Source: Lepas anatifera
Lineage: Eukaryota; Arthropoda; Thecostraca; Lepadidae
Reading direction: 5' to 3'
Assembly (NCBI GenBank): GCA_034440635.1
Contig: JAOTON010000334.1
Span: 248,001-312,000 of the forward strand
DNA: 64,000 nucleotides
In this document: positions 1-10,375 of the stretch, piece by piece
Layout of the letters: the number at the start of each line of letters is the position of its first letter
How positions within the stretch are numbered: the stretch's first letter is position 1
Notes under the pieces: model-generated
Databases searched by the model: none
What the model saw: only the letters and a program-made list of their open reading frames with translations
Told to the model about the DNA's origin: nothing
Made by a program: the position numbers and the translations under genes

Positions 1-1
1 A

Positions 2-813
2 AATAAAGACCCGGATACCCTTCAACAAGTCGTCAATGATGCTCTCCGGAATGTATCTGATTGGTTCTCTGCAAATTATCTTTCTCTTAATGCCGATAAA
101 ACTTTCAGTCAACATTACTCTCCATTTCCAAGTGACCTACGGTTAAAATTATCGCTGGATAACCGGGAAATACAAGAGAAAAAAGAAGTTAAATACCTAG
201 GAATTATCTTTGATCAACAACTAAAATTTAATGCTCATATTAGCCATGTTTGTACCAAAATTAGTCGATGCATTGGGATTATTCATAGGATAAGATATTT
301 TATTAACGAAAGAATAGCACTGCTTCTTTACAACTCCTTGGTCCATTCTCATTTAAACTATTGTTGTCTAGCTTGGGGGTAAATTACGCATCACAGCTGA
401 ACCGTTTAATTGTGTTACAGAAAAAAGCGGTTAGACTTATTGCAAATGTTTATTTACCACATAGTTCCGAACCATACTTCGTAAAATTTAAGGTTTTGAA
501 AATTAGTGATATAGCGAAATCCCAAATGCTTCTTCTGGCTCACAAGTTTATAACAGGCTCGCTTCCTCAATCACTTTGCACTATGTTCAAAATAAGAGAA
601 ATAAATAGTCATGGGACTCGGCAAAATGCGTTTCTCGAACAGCCGTTTTCGAATAGAAATTATCGTTTATTCACTACTCCCTGCCTAGGCCCTAAATTGT
701 GGAATACCATGTTCATGAACGAATTCCAACTAATTGAAGACGTGCCAGCAAGCAAGGCAGTAATAAAAAATATCATAAAAAAGAAACTGATTGATTCGTA
801 TGTTAACCAATAG
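2..813 (+). pseudogene. LINE retrotransposon ORF2 3' end, frameshifted
   Basis: Carboxy-terminal part of a non-LTR reverse transcriptase open reading frame. Read from base 2, it shows the late reverse transcriptase and connection region, including a run close to SDWFSANYLSLNADKT, then VKYLGIIFDQQLKFNAHI, then LVHSHLNYCCLAWG. The frame meets a TAA at 380-382, inside a G run at 375-379. Losing one base there joins it to the frame starting at 361, which continues with LNRLIVLQKKAVRLI and ends at TAG 811-813. These blocks are typical of the CR1/L2/jockey-like LINE group, but I cannot assign the clade. The 5' part lies outside the window. The AT-rich stretch from 814 to about 985 is probably its 3' tail. 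The copy is dead: truncated by the window and frameshifted. Confidence 0.8.
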
Positions 814-1034
814 ACTTGATTCGTATCTCTTCTTATCGCTATGGTAACCTAACAAGGTACATGTTAATCATTCTGAGGAGAATTGCTGTCTTTAACTTTT
901 TGCCTCTCTGGTCGGTATATTGTTAGTAATAATAATTATGTAAGACAAAAATAACAAAATAAATTGTAAGAGCTAAGCTGTTTCATCTAAACTAAGCTGA
1001 TAATACGTTATTAATAACGTATATTAAACTGTAT

Positions 1035-1775
1035 GTGGTTCAGCACCCGGGGTTAAATTGCTCTGTGGTGTTTCCACGGTGTACGCACAAAATATCATCA
1101 TGCTATCATGCTCTCATATTAAGTCGCCCTCACCTCATCATCAAAAAATGAAACAAAATTATCGCCACCCGGTGCTAGCCTGCACTGTGTTATTTCCCAA
1201 AAAATCATGCCCACATCAAAAGTCACTCTCACCTCATCATCATCTGAAAGGATCTCATTTCTCCTGGAGATCATCGTAAGTAAGTGTGGACGCGAATCTT
1301 CTCTTATCGTTGCCCTTTTCTTGTCGACATGACATCTGGCCGATTATGCTAATGAGGAAATATGTATCTTTGGTAAAGCATGAGCTTCCTTTATTTGCCT
1401 TTGACGGCCGGTGAGCAACAGGGTTTTCCTCGCTTACTGGCCTGAGGGGGTTATAGAGTGAGGCTCTTTCATGCGTAATCATGCCTTCATGTGTAACCCT
1501 CTCCTCAGCATCTAGAACAGGTTCTAAAGACGTTACTTGTAACGTATATTAAACATGTCTGTGGTTCAGCACCCTAGGTCAGATAACTTTGTGGTGTTTC
1601 CACGCTTGACACACATAATATCATGCTCTCATCTTAAGTCACCCTCACCTCATCATCATAAAAAGTGTTTCAGCACGCGGTGGTAGTCCGCACTGTGGTG
1701 TTGCCACGTGGGACTCGCAAAAATCATGCTCACATCTTAAGTCACTCTCACCTCATCATCATATAAAAATCCCCC
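1035..1775. repeat. Four diverged copies of a roughly 90-110 bp repeat
   Basis: Four related units start near 1035, 1155, 1555 and 1668. Each contains a segment like TGTGGTGTTTCCACG followed by TCATGCTCACATCTTAAGTC and a CTCACCTCATCATCA end. Units one and two, and units three and four, are adjacent; a 290-bp unrelated stretch (about 1255-1545) separates the pairs. No coding potential is evident and the class is unknown. Confidence 0.6.
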
Positions 1776-2188
1776 TCAGTCATTCCTTGTTTTCTAGTAG
1801 ATGTTACTAGTTCGTCTACTCGTCTGCTAGATTCCAGGGAACTAATAACTTAGATCCGCATGGGGTAGTCTGCATGGAAATGAGCACTAACACTAAACGA
1901 TTATGTGTGATCAGTCTCTCTCTTTTATTAACAGTGGGTTAATGGTCGAGGCTTCTGTAACATTTTACAGAAGCCTTCTTTAAGCAACCTTTTTTATAAC
2001 AATTACTTAAAAAGTAACACAGTTGTTTTTGCTATCTTATGTTTTTGCTTCATTTCCTAGCAGGGCGTGCCGCGACTCGTTTAATTTTATGTTTCTGGTG
2101 TTAACGTAAGGGTGCTGTTGTCGCTGGGATCGCGGTGGGGCACGCCTGGCTGCCTTTTAAAATGGGGTGGCGGACCTTTTAGAAAAAA
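1776..2188. other. Intergenic, nothing recognised
   Basis: I see no gene, RNA or clear repeat here. The segment ends where the first P module begins (homology to 6582 onward starts at the AGATTGACGCAAAAGCC run). Confidence 0.5.
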
Positions 2189-2420
2189 AAGATTGACGCA
2201 AAAGCCCGAAGGCTTAAGTGGTGGGGCCTCTCTATCTCTCTCATAGAACACATCACTTTTTCCGTACGTATCACACACATACACAGTAAGATTTGGGCAC
2301 CCATAAAGAAACAAATCACAACAAACCAAACAAGCATACCAGTTCCTGACCACCATTTTGTTTTTTATTCGTCGCAAGTCGCCACCGCGAGCGGGACCCT
2401 ACCGAACGGCCGCCAACCGG
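2189..2420. repeat. P module, copy 1 (partial)
   Basis: This shares a long near-identical stretch with 6582-6815, 15817-16055, 30238-30470 and 38317-38550, starting at AGATTGACGCAAAAGCCCG and ending in the GC-rich GGACCCTACCG segment. It lacks the first 200 bp of the other P copies. Here it leads into a Q module rather than R, which shows that the modules are exchanged. Confidence 0.7.
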
Positions 2421-3531
2421 CCGGCCGAGTGATCCGCTGCATGCACTCGGATAGAAATGTTATGCCTTTCTTGCTTGCATTCACCGGCTGCAGCCTACCG
2501 CCGCAGAACACAAGCCCCATGCAAGAAGGGCAGAATGACGTCACTCCTGCTGCGGGAAAAAGGTGACCGAAGTGTTTCTGCCCTCAGTAGCGAACTAGTC
2601 ATCGGAGCGTCATGAAACAAAAACGGCAGAGCTCATAATCTCCCATACTACAAGTATAGAGAGAGCCATTGATTTCAGTTGAGCTTCACATTCAGTTCAG
2701 CTTTTTATCACGTGATGAATCTATTACAACCTATGAAAACCGCATCAAAGTCAGTCTTTATCATCATATAGCTCAAAACCTATGGGAGACGCGCGGGTAT
2801 GGTCAGGCAGACGAATAAAGAACTTGAGCCGGGCTTTTTTGGTACCAATTTCGAAAAGAAAATTTGGAAATATGTAGTCCTAAATTCCCAAAAAAACAAA
2901 AAATATTGTATTTTTGCAAAAAATATTTCCCATTAACTCAGAAATTTGCATTAAAATATGTTGTTGTAATGACAATACCCATCTCAACAAAGAAAACTGC
3001 GTTCAAAAATGTCCATAATTTTGAAAGTTATATGGTTTTAAAGTTTTACGCCATAATTGCAATGTTTTGGAAAAAGGGCCAAAACTGACCTTCAAAATTA
3101 TGCTTTTGGTTCAGTTTAGTGTCTATGCAGTAATGCACAGTCCATTCTGTCTGTAAAAATCCAGTTTGGAACACTTAGCATCATATCTTCAGATATTTTG
3201 AACTTCTAACTTTGGTAATGCATTTCACTACAAATTGGAGGTAAAAGTTTCGAAAAATCATTTTGGAAGTACGAATTTGGATTTTTTGCTTAAAACTTTA
3301 AGCAACAACTGGTAATTGATTGTGTGTAAAAGAGTGTAAGTTTAAGAGCCGTAGACTAAAAATAGAAAAATAGAAAAATAAAAGTTTATAAAAATATAAT
3401 CAAAAATTTTGGAAAAGTTTTTGCAAAATTCGAAAATCTGCAGCCGTCGGGATTTTTTATGGGTTCCTGCCTTTCATCCCTGCAAGTTTCAAGTATCTGA
3501 TGCCAGTCCTCAGAACAGACAACAACTACTA
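2421..3531. repeat. Q module, copy 1
   Basis: Near-identical to 18831-19975. It opens with a GC-rich part containing an imperfect stem (arms 2462-2473 and 2521-2532, pairing TGCCTTTCTTGC with GCAAGAAGGGCA through one G-U) and continues as AT-rich sequence. The later part is a diverged relative of R modules: it shares the GCAGTAATGCACA element, the TTCAGATATTT run and the closing CTCAGAACAGACAAC that precedes every S head. No credible protein is encoded. Confidence 0.7.
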
Positions 3532-3954
3532 CCTCGGCCTGCGGCCTCGGCAGGTGCCGATCTGGCGCAGGAGAAGCCGGTGACAATGTACGTTAGCCAA
3601 ACAGTTCGATTGACAGGCGAGTTTTTTTCAGCAGTTTGATACTTATAACAACGCAATGTTGGAGTTTTAGGTTTTGTGTTCTCATTATGGCTCCATTCAA
3701 TCCCCTGTCTAGGCCCATGTTCTCCTAAATTAGCATGTCTCTGCATACTGCACCACGCCTGCCCTCTGTTCATATCATCAAAGAAATAAACACACGCATA
3801 ATGTTTGTTTTGTTAAGCAAAGACTGGGCATGACGAGAAGAAAGGAGATACGATATAAAATATGATGGGTTTTCCGACGGTATTTCACCTATACCTGCAG
3901 ATTTTCACCCAATTCAGCCTATTTGTTACCGAGTTATGCCCCAGCTCAAGAACT
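3532..3954. repeat. S module, copy 1
   Basis: It starts with the GC-rich palindromic head CCTCGGCCTGCGGCCTCGG, carries AGAAGCCGGTGAC about 45 bp later, then AT-richer sequence ending in GAGTTATGCCCCAGCTC, and leads straight into the 50-bp VNTR. Seven other copies of this form are present in the window. It is non-coding. Confidence 0.75.
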
Positions 3955-6370
3955 CAGCCCCACCACCGAACTGATGTCCTGGATCCGCCTATGCTCGAGC
4001 TCCTTACCCCACCCCCTTACATATGTCCTGGATCTGCCTATGCTCGAACTCCGTAGCCCCACCTCTATACTGCCCTGGATCAGCCTATGCTTGAAATCCT
4101 TAGCCTCACCTCCGTACAGATGTCCTGGATCCGCCTATGCTGGATCTCCTTAGCCCAATCCCCGCACCGATATGCTGGATCCGCCTATGCTCAAACTCCT
4201 TAGCCTCTACCCCCGTACTGATATCCTGGCTCCGCTTATGCTCGAGCTCCTTAGCCCCACCCTCGTACTGATATCCTGGATTCGCCTATGCTCGAACTCT
4301 TTAGCCCCTACCCCCGTGCTGATGTCCTGGATCCGCTTATGCTCGAGCTCCTTAGCCCCACCCCCGTACTGATGTCCTTGATCCGCCTATACTCGAGCCC
4401 CTTAGCCCCACCCCCGTACTGATGTCCTGGATCCGCCTCTGTTCGAGCTCTTTAGACCCATACCCATACTTATGTCCTGGATCCGCCTATGCTCCAGCTC
4501 CTTAGCCCCACCCCCGTACAGATGTCCTGGATCCGCTTATGCTCGATCTCCTTAGCCCCACCCCCGTACTGATGTCCTTGATCCGCCTCTGCTCAAACTC
4601 CTTAGCCCCACCCCCGTACTGATGTCCTGGATCCGCCTCTGCTCGAGCTCCTTAGCCCCACACCCATACTTATGTCCTGGATCCGCCTATGCTCCAGCTC
4701 CTTAGCCTCACCCCCGTGCTGATGTCCTGGATCGGCTTATGCTCGAGCTCCTTAGCCCCACCCCCGTACTGATGTCCTTGATCCGCCTATACTCGAGCCC
4801 CTTAGCCCCACCCCCGTACTGATGTCCTGGATCCGCCTCTGCTCGAGCTCCTTAGCCCCACCTCTGTATTGCCCTGGAACCGCCTATGCTCAGCCCCGAC
4901 CCTCTACTGATGTCCTGGATTCGCCTATGCTCGAGCTCCCGAGCCCCACCCCCATACTGATGTCCTGAATCCGCTTATGCTCGAGCTCCTTAGCCCCACA
5001 CTCGTACTGATATCCTGGATCCGCCTATGCTCGAACTCTTTAGCCCCTACCCCCGTGCTGATGTCCTTGATCCGCCTATACTCGAGCCCCTTAGCCCCAC
5101 CCCCATACTGATGTCCTGGATACGCCTCTGCTCGAGCTCCTTAGCCCCACACCCATACTTATGTCCTGGATCCGCCTATGCTCCAGCTCCTTAGCCCCAC
5201 CCCCGTACTGATGTCCTGGATCCGCCTCTGCTCGAGCTCCTTAGCCCCACACCCATACTTATGTCCTGGATCCGCCTATGCTCCAGCCCCTTAGCCCCAC
5301 CCCCGTATTGATGTCCTGGATCCGCCTTTACTCGAGCTCCGGAGCCCCACCCCCGCACTGATGTCCTGGATCCGCCTATGCTCGAGCTCCTTAGCCCCAC
5401 CCCCGTACTGATGTCCTGGATCCGCCTATGCTCGAACTTCTTTGCCCCACCTCCGTACTGATGTCCTTGATCCGCCTATACCCGAACTCCTTAGCCCCTA
5501 CCCCCTACTGATGTCCTGGATCCGCCTATGGTCGAGCTCCTTACCCCACCCCCTTACTGATGTCCTGGGTCCGCCTATGCTCGAACTCCGTAGCCCCACC
5601 TCTGTACTGCCCTGGATCCGCCTATGCTTGAACTCCTTAGCCCCCACCCCCTACTGATGTCCTGGATCCGCCTATGCTCGAGCTCCCGAGCCCCTCCCCC
5701 GTACTGATAAGCTGAATCCGCTTATGCTCGAGCTCCTTATCACCACCCCCGTACTGATGCCCTGGATCCGCCTATGCTCGAGCTCCTTAGCCCCACCCCC
5801 GAACTGATGTCCTGGATCCGACTATGATCGAGCTCCTTAGGCCCATCCCCGTACTGATGTCCTGGTTCCGCCTATGCTCAAACTCCTTAGCCCCACCCCT
5901 GTACTGATGTCCTGGATCCGCCTATGCTCGAGCTCCTTAGCCCCACCTCTGTGCTGATGTCCTGGATTCGCCTATGCTCGATCTCCCTAGCCCACCCTCG
6001 TACTGATGTCCTGGGTCCGCCTATGCTCGAGCTCCTTAACCCCACCCCCGAACTGATGTCCTGGATCCGCCTATGCTGGAGCTCCTTAGCCCCACCCCCT
6101 ACTGATGTCCTGGATCCGCCTATGCTTGAGCTCCTTAGCCCCACCCCCGTATTGATGTCCTGGATCCGCTTATGCTCGAGGTCCCGAGTTCCAACCCGCT
6201 CCTGATGTCCTGGATCCGCCTATGCTCGAGCTCCTTAGCCCCCACCCCGTACTGATGTCCTGGATCCGCCTATGCTCGAGCTCACTAGCCCCACCCCGGT
6301 ACTGATGTCTTGGATCTGCCTATGCGCGAGCTCCTTAGCCCCACCCCCATACTAATGGCCTGGATCCGCC
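3955..6370. repeat. 50-bp VNTR block 1
   Basis: About 48 tandem copies of a 50-bp unit that reads CCTGGATCCGCCTATG, then CTCGAGCTCCTTAGCC, then CCACCCCCGTACTGATGT. Variant units recur in order, so higher-order duplication is visible. Because 50 is not a multiple of 3 the frames rotate, giving spurious open frames on both strands. The last unit breaks off inside GGATCCGCC at 6370, where the P module begins. Confidence 0.95.
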
Positions 6371-7125
6371 ACTGCTTATTAAGTTTATTTAAGCAGGGAG
6401 TGCAAGGAGTCACGTGTCATGGTATTACCACAAAGAGGTTTATTCGGCTGGGAAAGAAATGGTGTGCAACGGTGGATCCTTTGGCCAGTGCTACCTATGG
6501 TTAGAGGATGCATTAACTAGTGGGTAGATAGATAGACAGATGATAAACTTTTATTGGACGGAAACAATATGACAGTTATAACAAATAGATTGACGCAAAA
6601 GCCCGAAGGCTTAAGTGGTGGGGCCTCTCTTATCTCTCTCATAAAACACGTCACTTTTACCGGACCTATCACACACATACACAGTAAGATTTGGACACAC
6701 ATAAAGAAACAAAACACAACAAACCAAACAAGCAAACCAGTTCCTGACCACCATTTTGTTTTTTATTCGTCGCAAGTCGCCGCAGCGAGCGGGACCCTAC
6801 CGCACGGCCGCCACCCGGCCGTCCGACTGATATGAATATCTAATAGACAACGCGCCCGCCGCACGAGTAGAGGAGCCGAAACGAGACAGACTACCCTGCC
6901 ACCACCGGGCATTCGCGCTGGTCTATAGCATGCGTAGATAGCTATGGTATCTGTCTCGCATAGCAGCTACAAGTGCGCCGCCCGCACCGACGCTACGGCC
7001 GAACGGCGGGGTGAGGTTTCGAGCGGGAAACATACTAGCATTGTGGATTACATTTAATTAAAGGTACACTGTTGTTGCTATGATATGCAGCCTGCTGCGA
7101 TGGCAAGATATGTCTTTGAACTAGC
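6371..7125. repeat. P module, copy 2
   Basis: Full-length P module, near-identical to 15601-16340, 30026-30780 and 38102-38865. On the minus strand the part around 6600-6500 reads like the 3' end of a retroelement: a GCCTTCGGGCTTTTGCGTC run, AATAAAAG as a polyadenylation-type signal, and a short CTATCTATCT tail. The other half is GC-rich (about 6780-7020). No frame shows a known protein domain, so the retroelement origin is an inference from the tail alone. Confidence 0.65.
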
Positions 7126-7992
7126 TTTTTGCCGAATTTTATCCACTTCCATCTATATTAACCATTCGAAATCCTGGTGTGAAGCAAAAATGAGCCGATA
7201 AAATTACCACTTCAAAATGTATTTTACGGCTGTTAGCGCGGAAGCCGTAAGAGATAAGTGGGGGGTATGAGTGAGAAAAATGACGGCAACGAAGTTTTCT
7301 ATCCAGCCGTGTTAAGTTCAATACCGTAGCTATCATGGTCTGGAAACCAGGGGGCTGAGAATAAAAATTTTAAAAACTTATATTTTATTTTTGCCTATAA
7401 AATAAAAAGTTTCAGTCTGAAACTTTTTATCTCTAAATATATAATAAAAGAGGCTATTCTCTTTTATTATCTGAAATGGGAACTAATTTTTATCAATTAG
7501 ATCGGAAGATATAAGGGTTTGAATGATATTTTGGGAAATGCAGACCTTCACGGAATGGGCCAAAAAGGACCCTTAAATTTCCGTTTTTGTTTTGTTTCTG
7601 TGTTTGTGCAGTAATGCACAAACCGAACTTTAAGTTGATATTTGACTCAGAACCTGAACTGCTGTAGCTTCAGATATTTCGAGCCTGTAGTTTAGACCAT
7701 GAGTTTTATGGAAAATTTAGGGTGCAAAGTTTAAAAGCTAATTTAGAGCCCTAAATTTAAAGCTTTTCTTTTCAACTTTTTTGTGAACTACAAATTTTCC
7801 TGTGTAAGGGTGCAGTTTGAAGGTCTAGATGAATTAGCAAAAAATAGAAAAATAAAAGTTAAAAATCACAAAATGCAAACTTCTGGCCAAAATTTTGAAA
7901 ATTTTGAAAATTGACAACCGTGGTGCTTATTCATTTGGAAGTGCCTTCTATCCACAAAAGTTTTAGGTCTCTGATACCAGCGCTCAGAACAG

Positions 7993-7993
<1 letters not shown>
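7126..7993. repeat. R module, copy 1
   Basis: An AT-rich module of about 870 bp repeated seven times in the window. Landmarks are GGAAGCCGTAAGAGATAAG, CAACGAAGTTTTCTATCC, the GTTTGTGCAGTAATGCACAA element (a perfect palindrome in six other copies, one base off here) and the terminal CTCAGAACAGACAAC. No protein domain is visible. Confidence 0.75.

Positions 7994-8031
<38 letters not shown>
7994..8031. repeat. CAA microsatellite
   Basis: About 12-13 CAA triplets at the R/hairpin junction. Equivalent tracts of different length occur at the same junction in most other array units. Confidence 0.9.
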
Positions 8032-8106
8032 GACAACCACGACGAGACCGGAAAAACTGTCAGAATAGAAGCCGTTTCTTACTTCGTTCGTCACCGGCTT
8101 CTGACA
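8032..8106. repeat. Hairpin unit, family 1, single copy
   Basis: Contains CACGACGAGACCGG, then the left arm AGAAGCCG and the right arm CGGCTTCT around a 20-base loop. It is followed by an S module of the second type, so arms and S motif are mismatched here, unlike at 24067 and 28347. This copy looks recombinant. Confidence 0.7.
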
Positions 8107-8195
8107 ACCTCGGCCTGCGGCCTGGGCTAACGCCCCACCGGCGCAGGAGAGCCGCATGACAATGTGCTGAAAGCAAACCATATTTTGTTCTTAAT
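8107..8195. repeat. S-type-2 head
   Basis: A variant of the S head: it starts CCTCGGCCTGCGGCCTGGG, has AGAGCCGCATGAC in place of AGAAGCCGGTGAC, and continues with sequence also found at 9991-10080. It is interrupted by a SINE right after CTTAAT. Confidence 0.6.
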
Positions 8196-8558
8196 TTTTT
8201 TTTTTTTATAAATTTTGTTCAAGTTGTTCCTAGTATGACTGGTGGAGTCGGAGTCTCACTAAAGTCATCAAGGGACTTGTCACGGAGACCCCGACCCCAC
8301 CACCCGAACGAGCAACTCCCTCAATGGAGGGTTAATTTAGAAGCCAAAGTTTAACGTCCCACAAAGCACAGGGACGGCCGCCCCGCTCAGGTCACCCTCT
8401 CACCAGTCAGTTGCCAGCCGACCTGTACGTCGGGTAAACTATTGAGCGCCGGAGCGTCTCAGGGGAACCGATCCCAAGCCTGGGCATGCCCTGCCACTGC
8501 ATGCTTCTGAGCAGCGGGCCGGAGCCCAACGCTCTACCAACTGAGCTACCGGGGCGGC
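8196..8558 (-). mobile_element. tRNA-derived SINE inserted in a repeat module
   Basis: On the minus strand it begins with a tRNA-like head with a good A box (TAGCTCAGTTGG) and a weak B box, and ends in an A-rich tail (complement of the T run at 8196-8207). The flanks CTTAAT and AATGTATCTC correspond to uninterrupted CTTAATGCATCTC at 10078-10090, which serves as an empty site. The target duplication is very short (AAT at most). Confidence 0.75.
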
Positions 8559-8628
8559 AATGTATCTCTTCATAAGCCTGCAAGTCAGTTTTATCATTCT
8601 TTTCTTTGAAATAACCAATAAAGAGTAC

Positions 8629-8703
8629 GTGGTCACCACCGGATTCGAACCGGACCTACCTGATCAAGAGACAGGGCCTCTAACCACTAGACCACCGCGC
8701 CAC
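8629..8703 (-). repeat. tRNA-like sequence in the array, copy 1
   Basis: On the minus strand it reads as a 75-nt tRNA-like sequence with A box TGGTCTAGTGG and a perfect B box GGTTCGAATCC. The T arm (CCGG around TTCGAAT) is good, but the acceptor stem pairs at only four positions and the anticodon stem has a mismatch. The apparent anticodon would be CTT; the sister copy at 10150 would be GTT. It is probably a tRNA-derived part of the repeat rather than a working tRNA. Confidence 0.5.
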
Positions 8704-8875
8704 ACTACTCATCCTCCCACTAGCTGAACAGCTGTGACCCGTCAGGAGGTCACTGGCTAGTACAACTCCGCCGAATATGCCGGGCCGCTGGCGCCGGGTG
8801 CTGTGCTTATCCCGAAAAGGCACGATATAAAGGTGCTTCTAGAAGACGAACCAAACATTCTTTTGGGCTGAAATT
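8704..8875. repeat. Spacer shared with 10225-10375
   Basis: Near-identical to the segment after the second tRNA-like copy. It contains GCCGGGCCGCTGGCGCCGGG and GGCACGATATAAAGG, a TATA-like run of unknown meaning. No gene is seen. Confidence 0.5.
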
Positions 8876-9797
8876 AGTTGTATCGTCGAGCTAGGATCGT
8901 AAGCTAGCTTCATGCCAAATTACTTCCACTTCCATCCATTTTAAGGACTTCAAACCATGGTGAGAAGCAAAGGTGGTCCGAGAACTTTAGCATCTTGTAA
9001 TACATTTTGGACTAATTACTCGAAAGCCATTCGAGATAGGTGGGTAGTATAAGTGAGCGAAATGACCGCAAGTAACTTTCCTCTTCAGCCATGTCAGTTC
9101 TGAGTTTGTGAGTGACATGAGCTTGGAACCAGGATGATGCAAATAAAAAGTTTTTTGACTCAATTTCTATTTATGCCTATAAAACAAAGAATTTCACATT
9201 CACAACTTCCATCTCCAAATATTATCAGGCGGAAGCAATGTTCTTTCATTATTTGAAATGAAAACTCAAATCGGTCAATTAGATTGTGAGATATTAACGT
9301 TGAAATGAAATGAACCAAATTTCAGTCTTCCGGAAGAACTGTAAAAAGTAGGTCAAAATTTTGCGTTTTGCACTCTCAAAACTATGCCTAAGCACTACAA
9401 AAATTTTCCTAGCTACCCCTAGGTAACTGCCTTTCAGCTAACTGAGGCCTGTCTTCTGACATTTCGAGCGCACAAGTCGGCCATCAACTTTTAGCAGGTT
9501 TTTTGCTCGCGTGAGAAATGCCGCGTTTTCGCGCAATAAATATTGTCGGATCAGCTCAATTCGTTTTCCCTAGCTGGCCCTTGTTATCTTTCGAAAAGGA
9601 CATAAGTGTCAAGTTCGTAGGTTAAGAAGTAAAAATTAGAAAAATATAAAACAGAAAAAGTTTGAGCCAAAATTTCTCAAAAACTATTTTGGATTTCGAC
9701 TCGGGGCTTCAGTTTGGGTGTCTGGAGCAGAAGGGCTATCACCCTACAAAATTCCAGAGCTCTGACATCAATTCTCAGGACGGACAGACGCCAACAA
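8876..9797. repeat. R-prime module, copy 1
   Basis: A diverged relative of R: it keeps the TTCCACTTCCATCCATTTTA start, the AGATAGGTGGGTAGTATAAG element and a closing TCTGACATCAATTCTCAGGAC that corresponds to the R end. It aligns well with 10376-10515 joined to 12511-13317. Confidence 0.65.
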
Positions 9798-9990
9798 CAG
9801 ACCACGACGAGACCCGTCTGAGCGGCCAGAATAGAGCCGCTTGAGAAATCTCAATGCGCTTCGCTCCATGGATTTCGTCATGCGGCTCTGACAACAGACC
9901 ACGACGAGACCCGTCTGAGCGGCCAGAATAGAGCCGCTTGAGAAATCTCAATGCGCTTCGCTCCATAGATTTCGTCATGCGGCTCTGACA
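9798..9990. repeat. Hairpin units, family 2, two tandem copies
   Basis: Two copies (GAGACC at 9809 and 9906, spacing 97) of a unit with left arm AGAGCCGC and right arm GCGGCTCT. The loop contains a smaller perfect hairpin, TTGAG-AAAT-CTCAA. They are followed by an S-type-2 head that carries the matching AGAGCCGCATGAC. Confidence 0.8.
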
Positions 9991-10149
9991 ACAACTCCGG
10001 TCTGCGACCTGGGCTAACGCCCCACCGGCGCAGGAGAGCCGCATGACAATGTGCTGAAAGTAAACCATATTTCGTTCTTAATGCATCTCTTCATAAGCCT
10101 GCAAGTCAGTTTTATTATTCTTTTCTTTAAAATAACCAATAAATGTTAC
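9991..10149. repeat. S-type-2 module, uninterrupted copy
   Basis: Head with CTGCGACCTGGGCTAACGCC, the AGAGCCGCATGAC motif near 10034-10046, then the stretch that is split by a SINE at 8196. It leads into the second tRNA-like sequence. Confidence 0.6.
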
Positions 10150-10224
10150 GTGGTCACCCCCGGATTCGAACCGGACCTACCTGATCAACAGACAGGGCCT
10201 CTAACCACTAGACCACCGTGCCAC
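10150..10224 (-). repeat. tRNA-like sequence in the array, copy 2
   Basis: Same structure as 8629-8703 with intact A and B boxes and a changed putative anticodon position. Its presence in two equivalent positions shows that it travels with the module. Confidence 0.5.
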
Positions 10225-10375
10225 ACTGCGCATCCTCCCACTAGCTGAACACCTGTGACCCGTCAGGAGGTCACTGGCTGGTACAACTCCGCCGAATATG
10301 CCGGGCCGCTGGCGCCGGGTGCTGTGCTTGTCCCGAAAAGGCACGATATAAAGATGCTTCCAGAAGACGAACCAA

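Noticed and set aside
3955..6370. Open frames encoding MSWIRLCSSSLAPPPY-like repeat proteins, and similar frames in all VNTR blocks
   Set aside because: They arise from a 50-bp tandem repeat read in rotating frames on both strands; starts and stops vary between blocks and no conserved frame is kept.
6517..6735. A conserved small membrane-like protein in P modules (minus strand, hydrophobic start)
   Set aside because: The frame is present in every near-identical P copy simply because the DNA is duplicated; its sequence fits a retroelement tail region and the plus strand is equally open.
8629..8703. Functional tRNA gene
   Set aside because: Poor acceptor and anticodon stems, and a duplicate in the same position of a repeat module; it looks tRNA-derived rather than functional.
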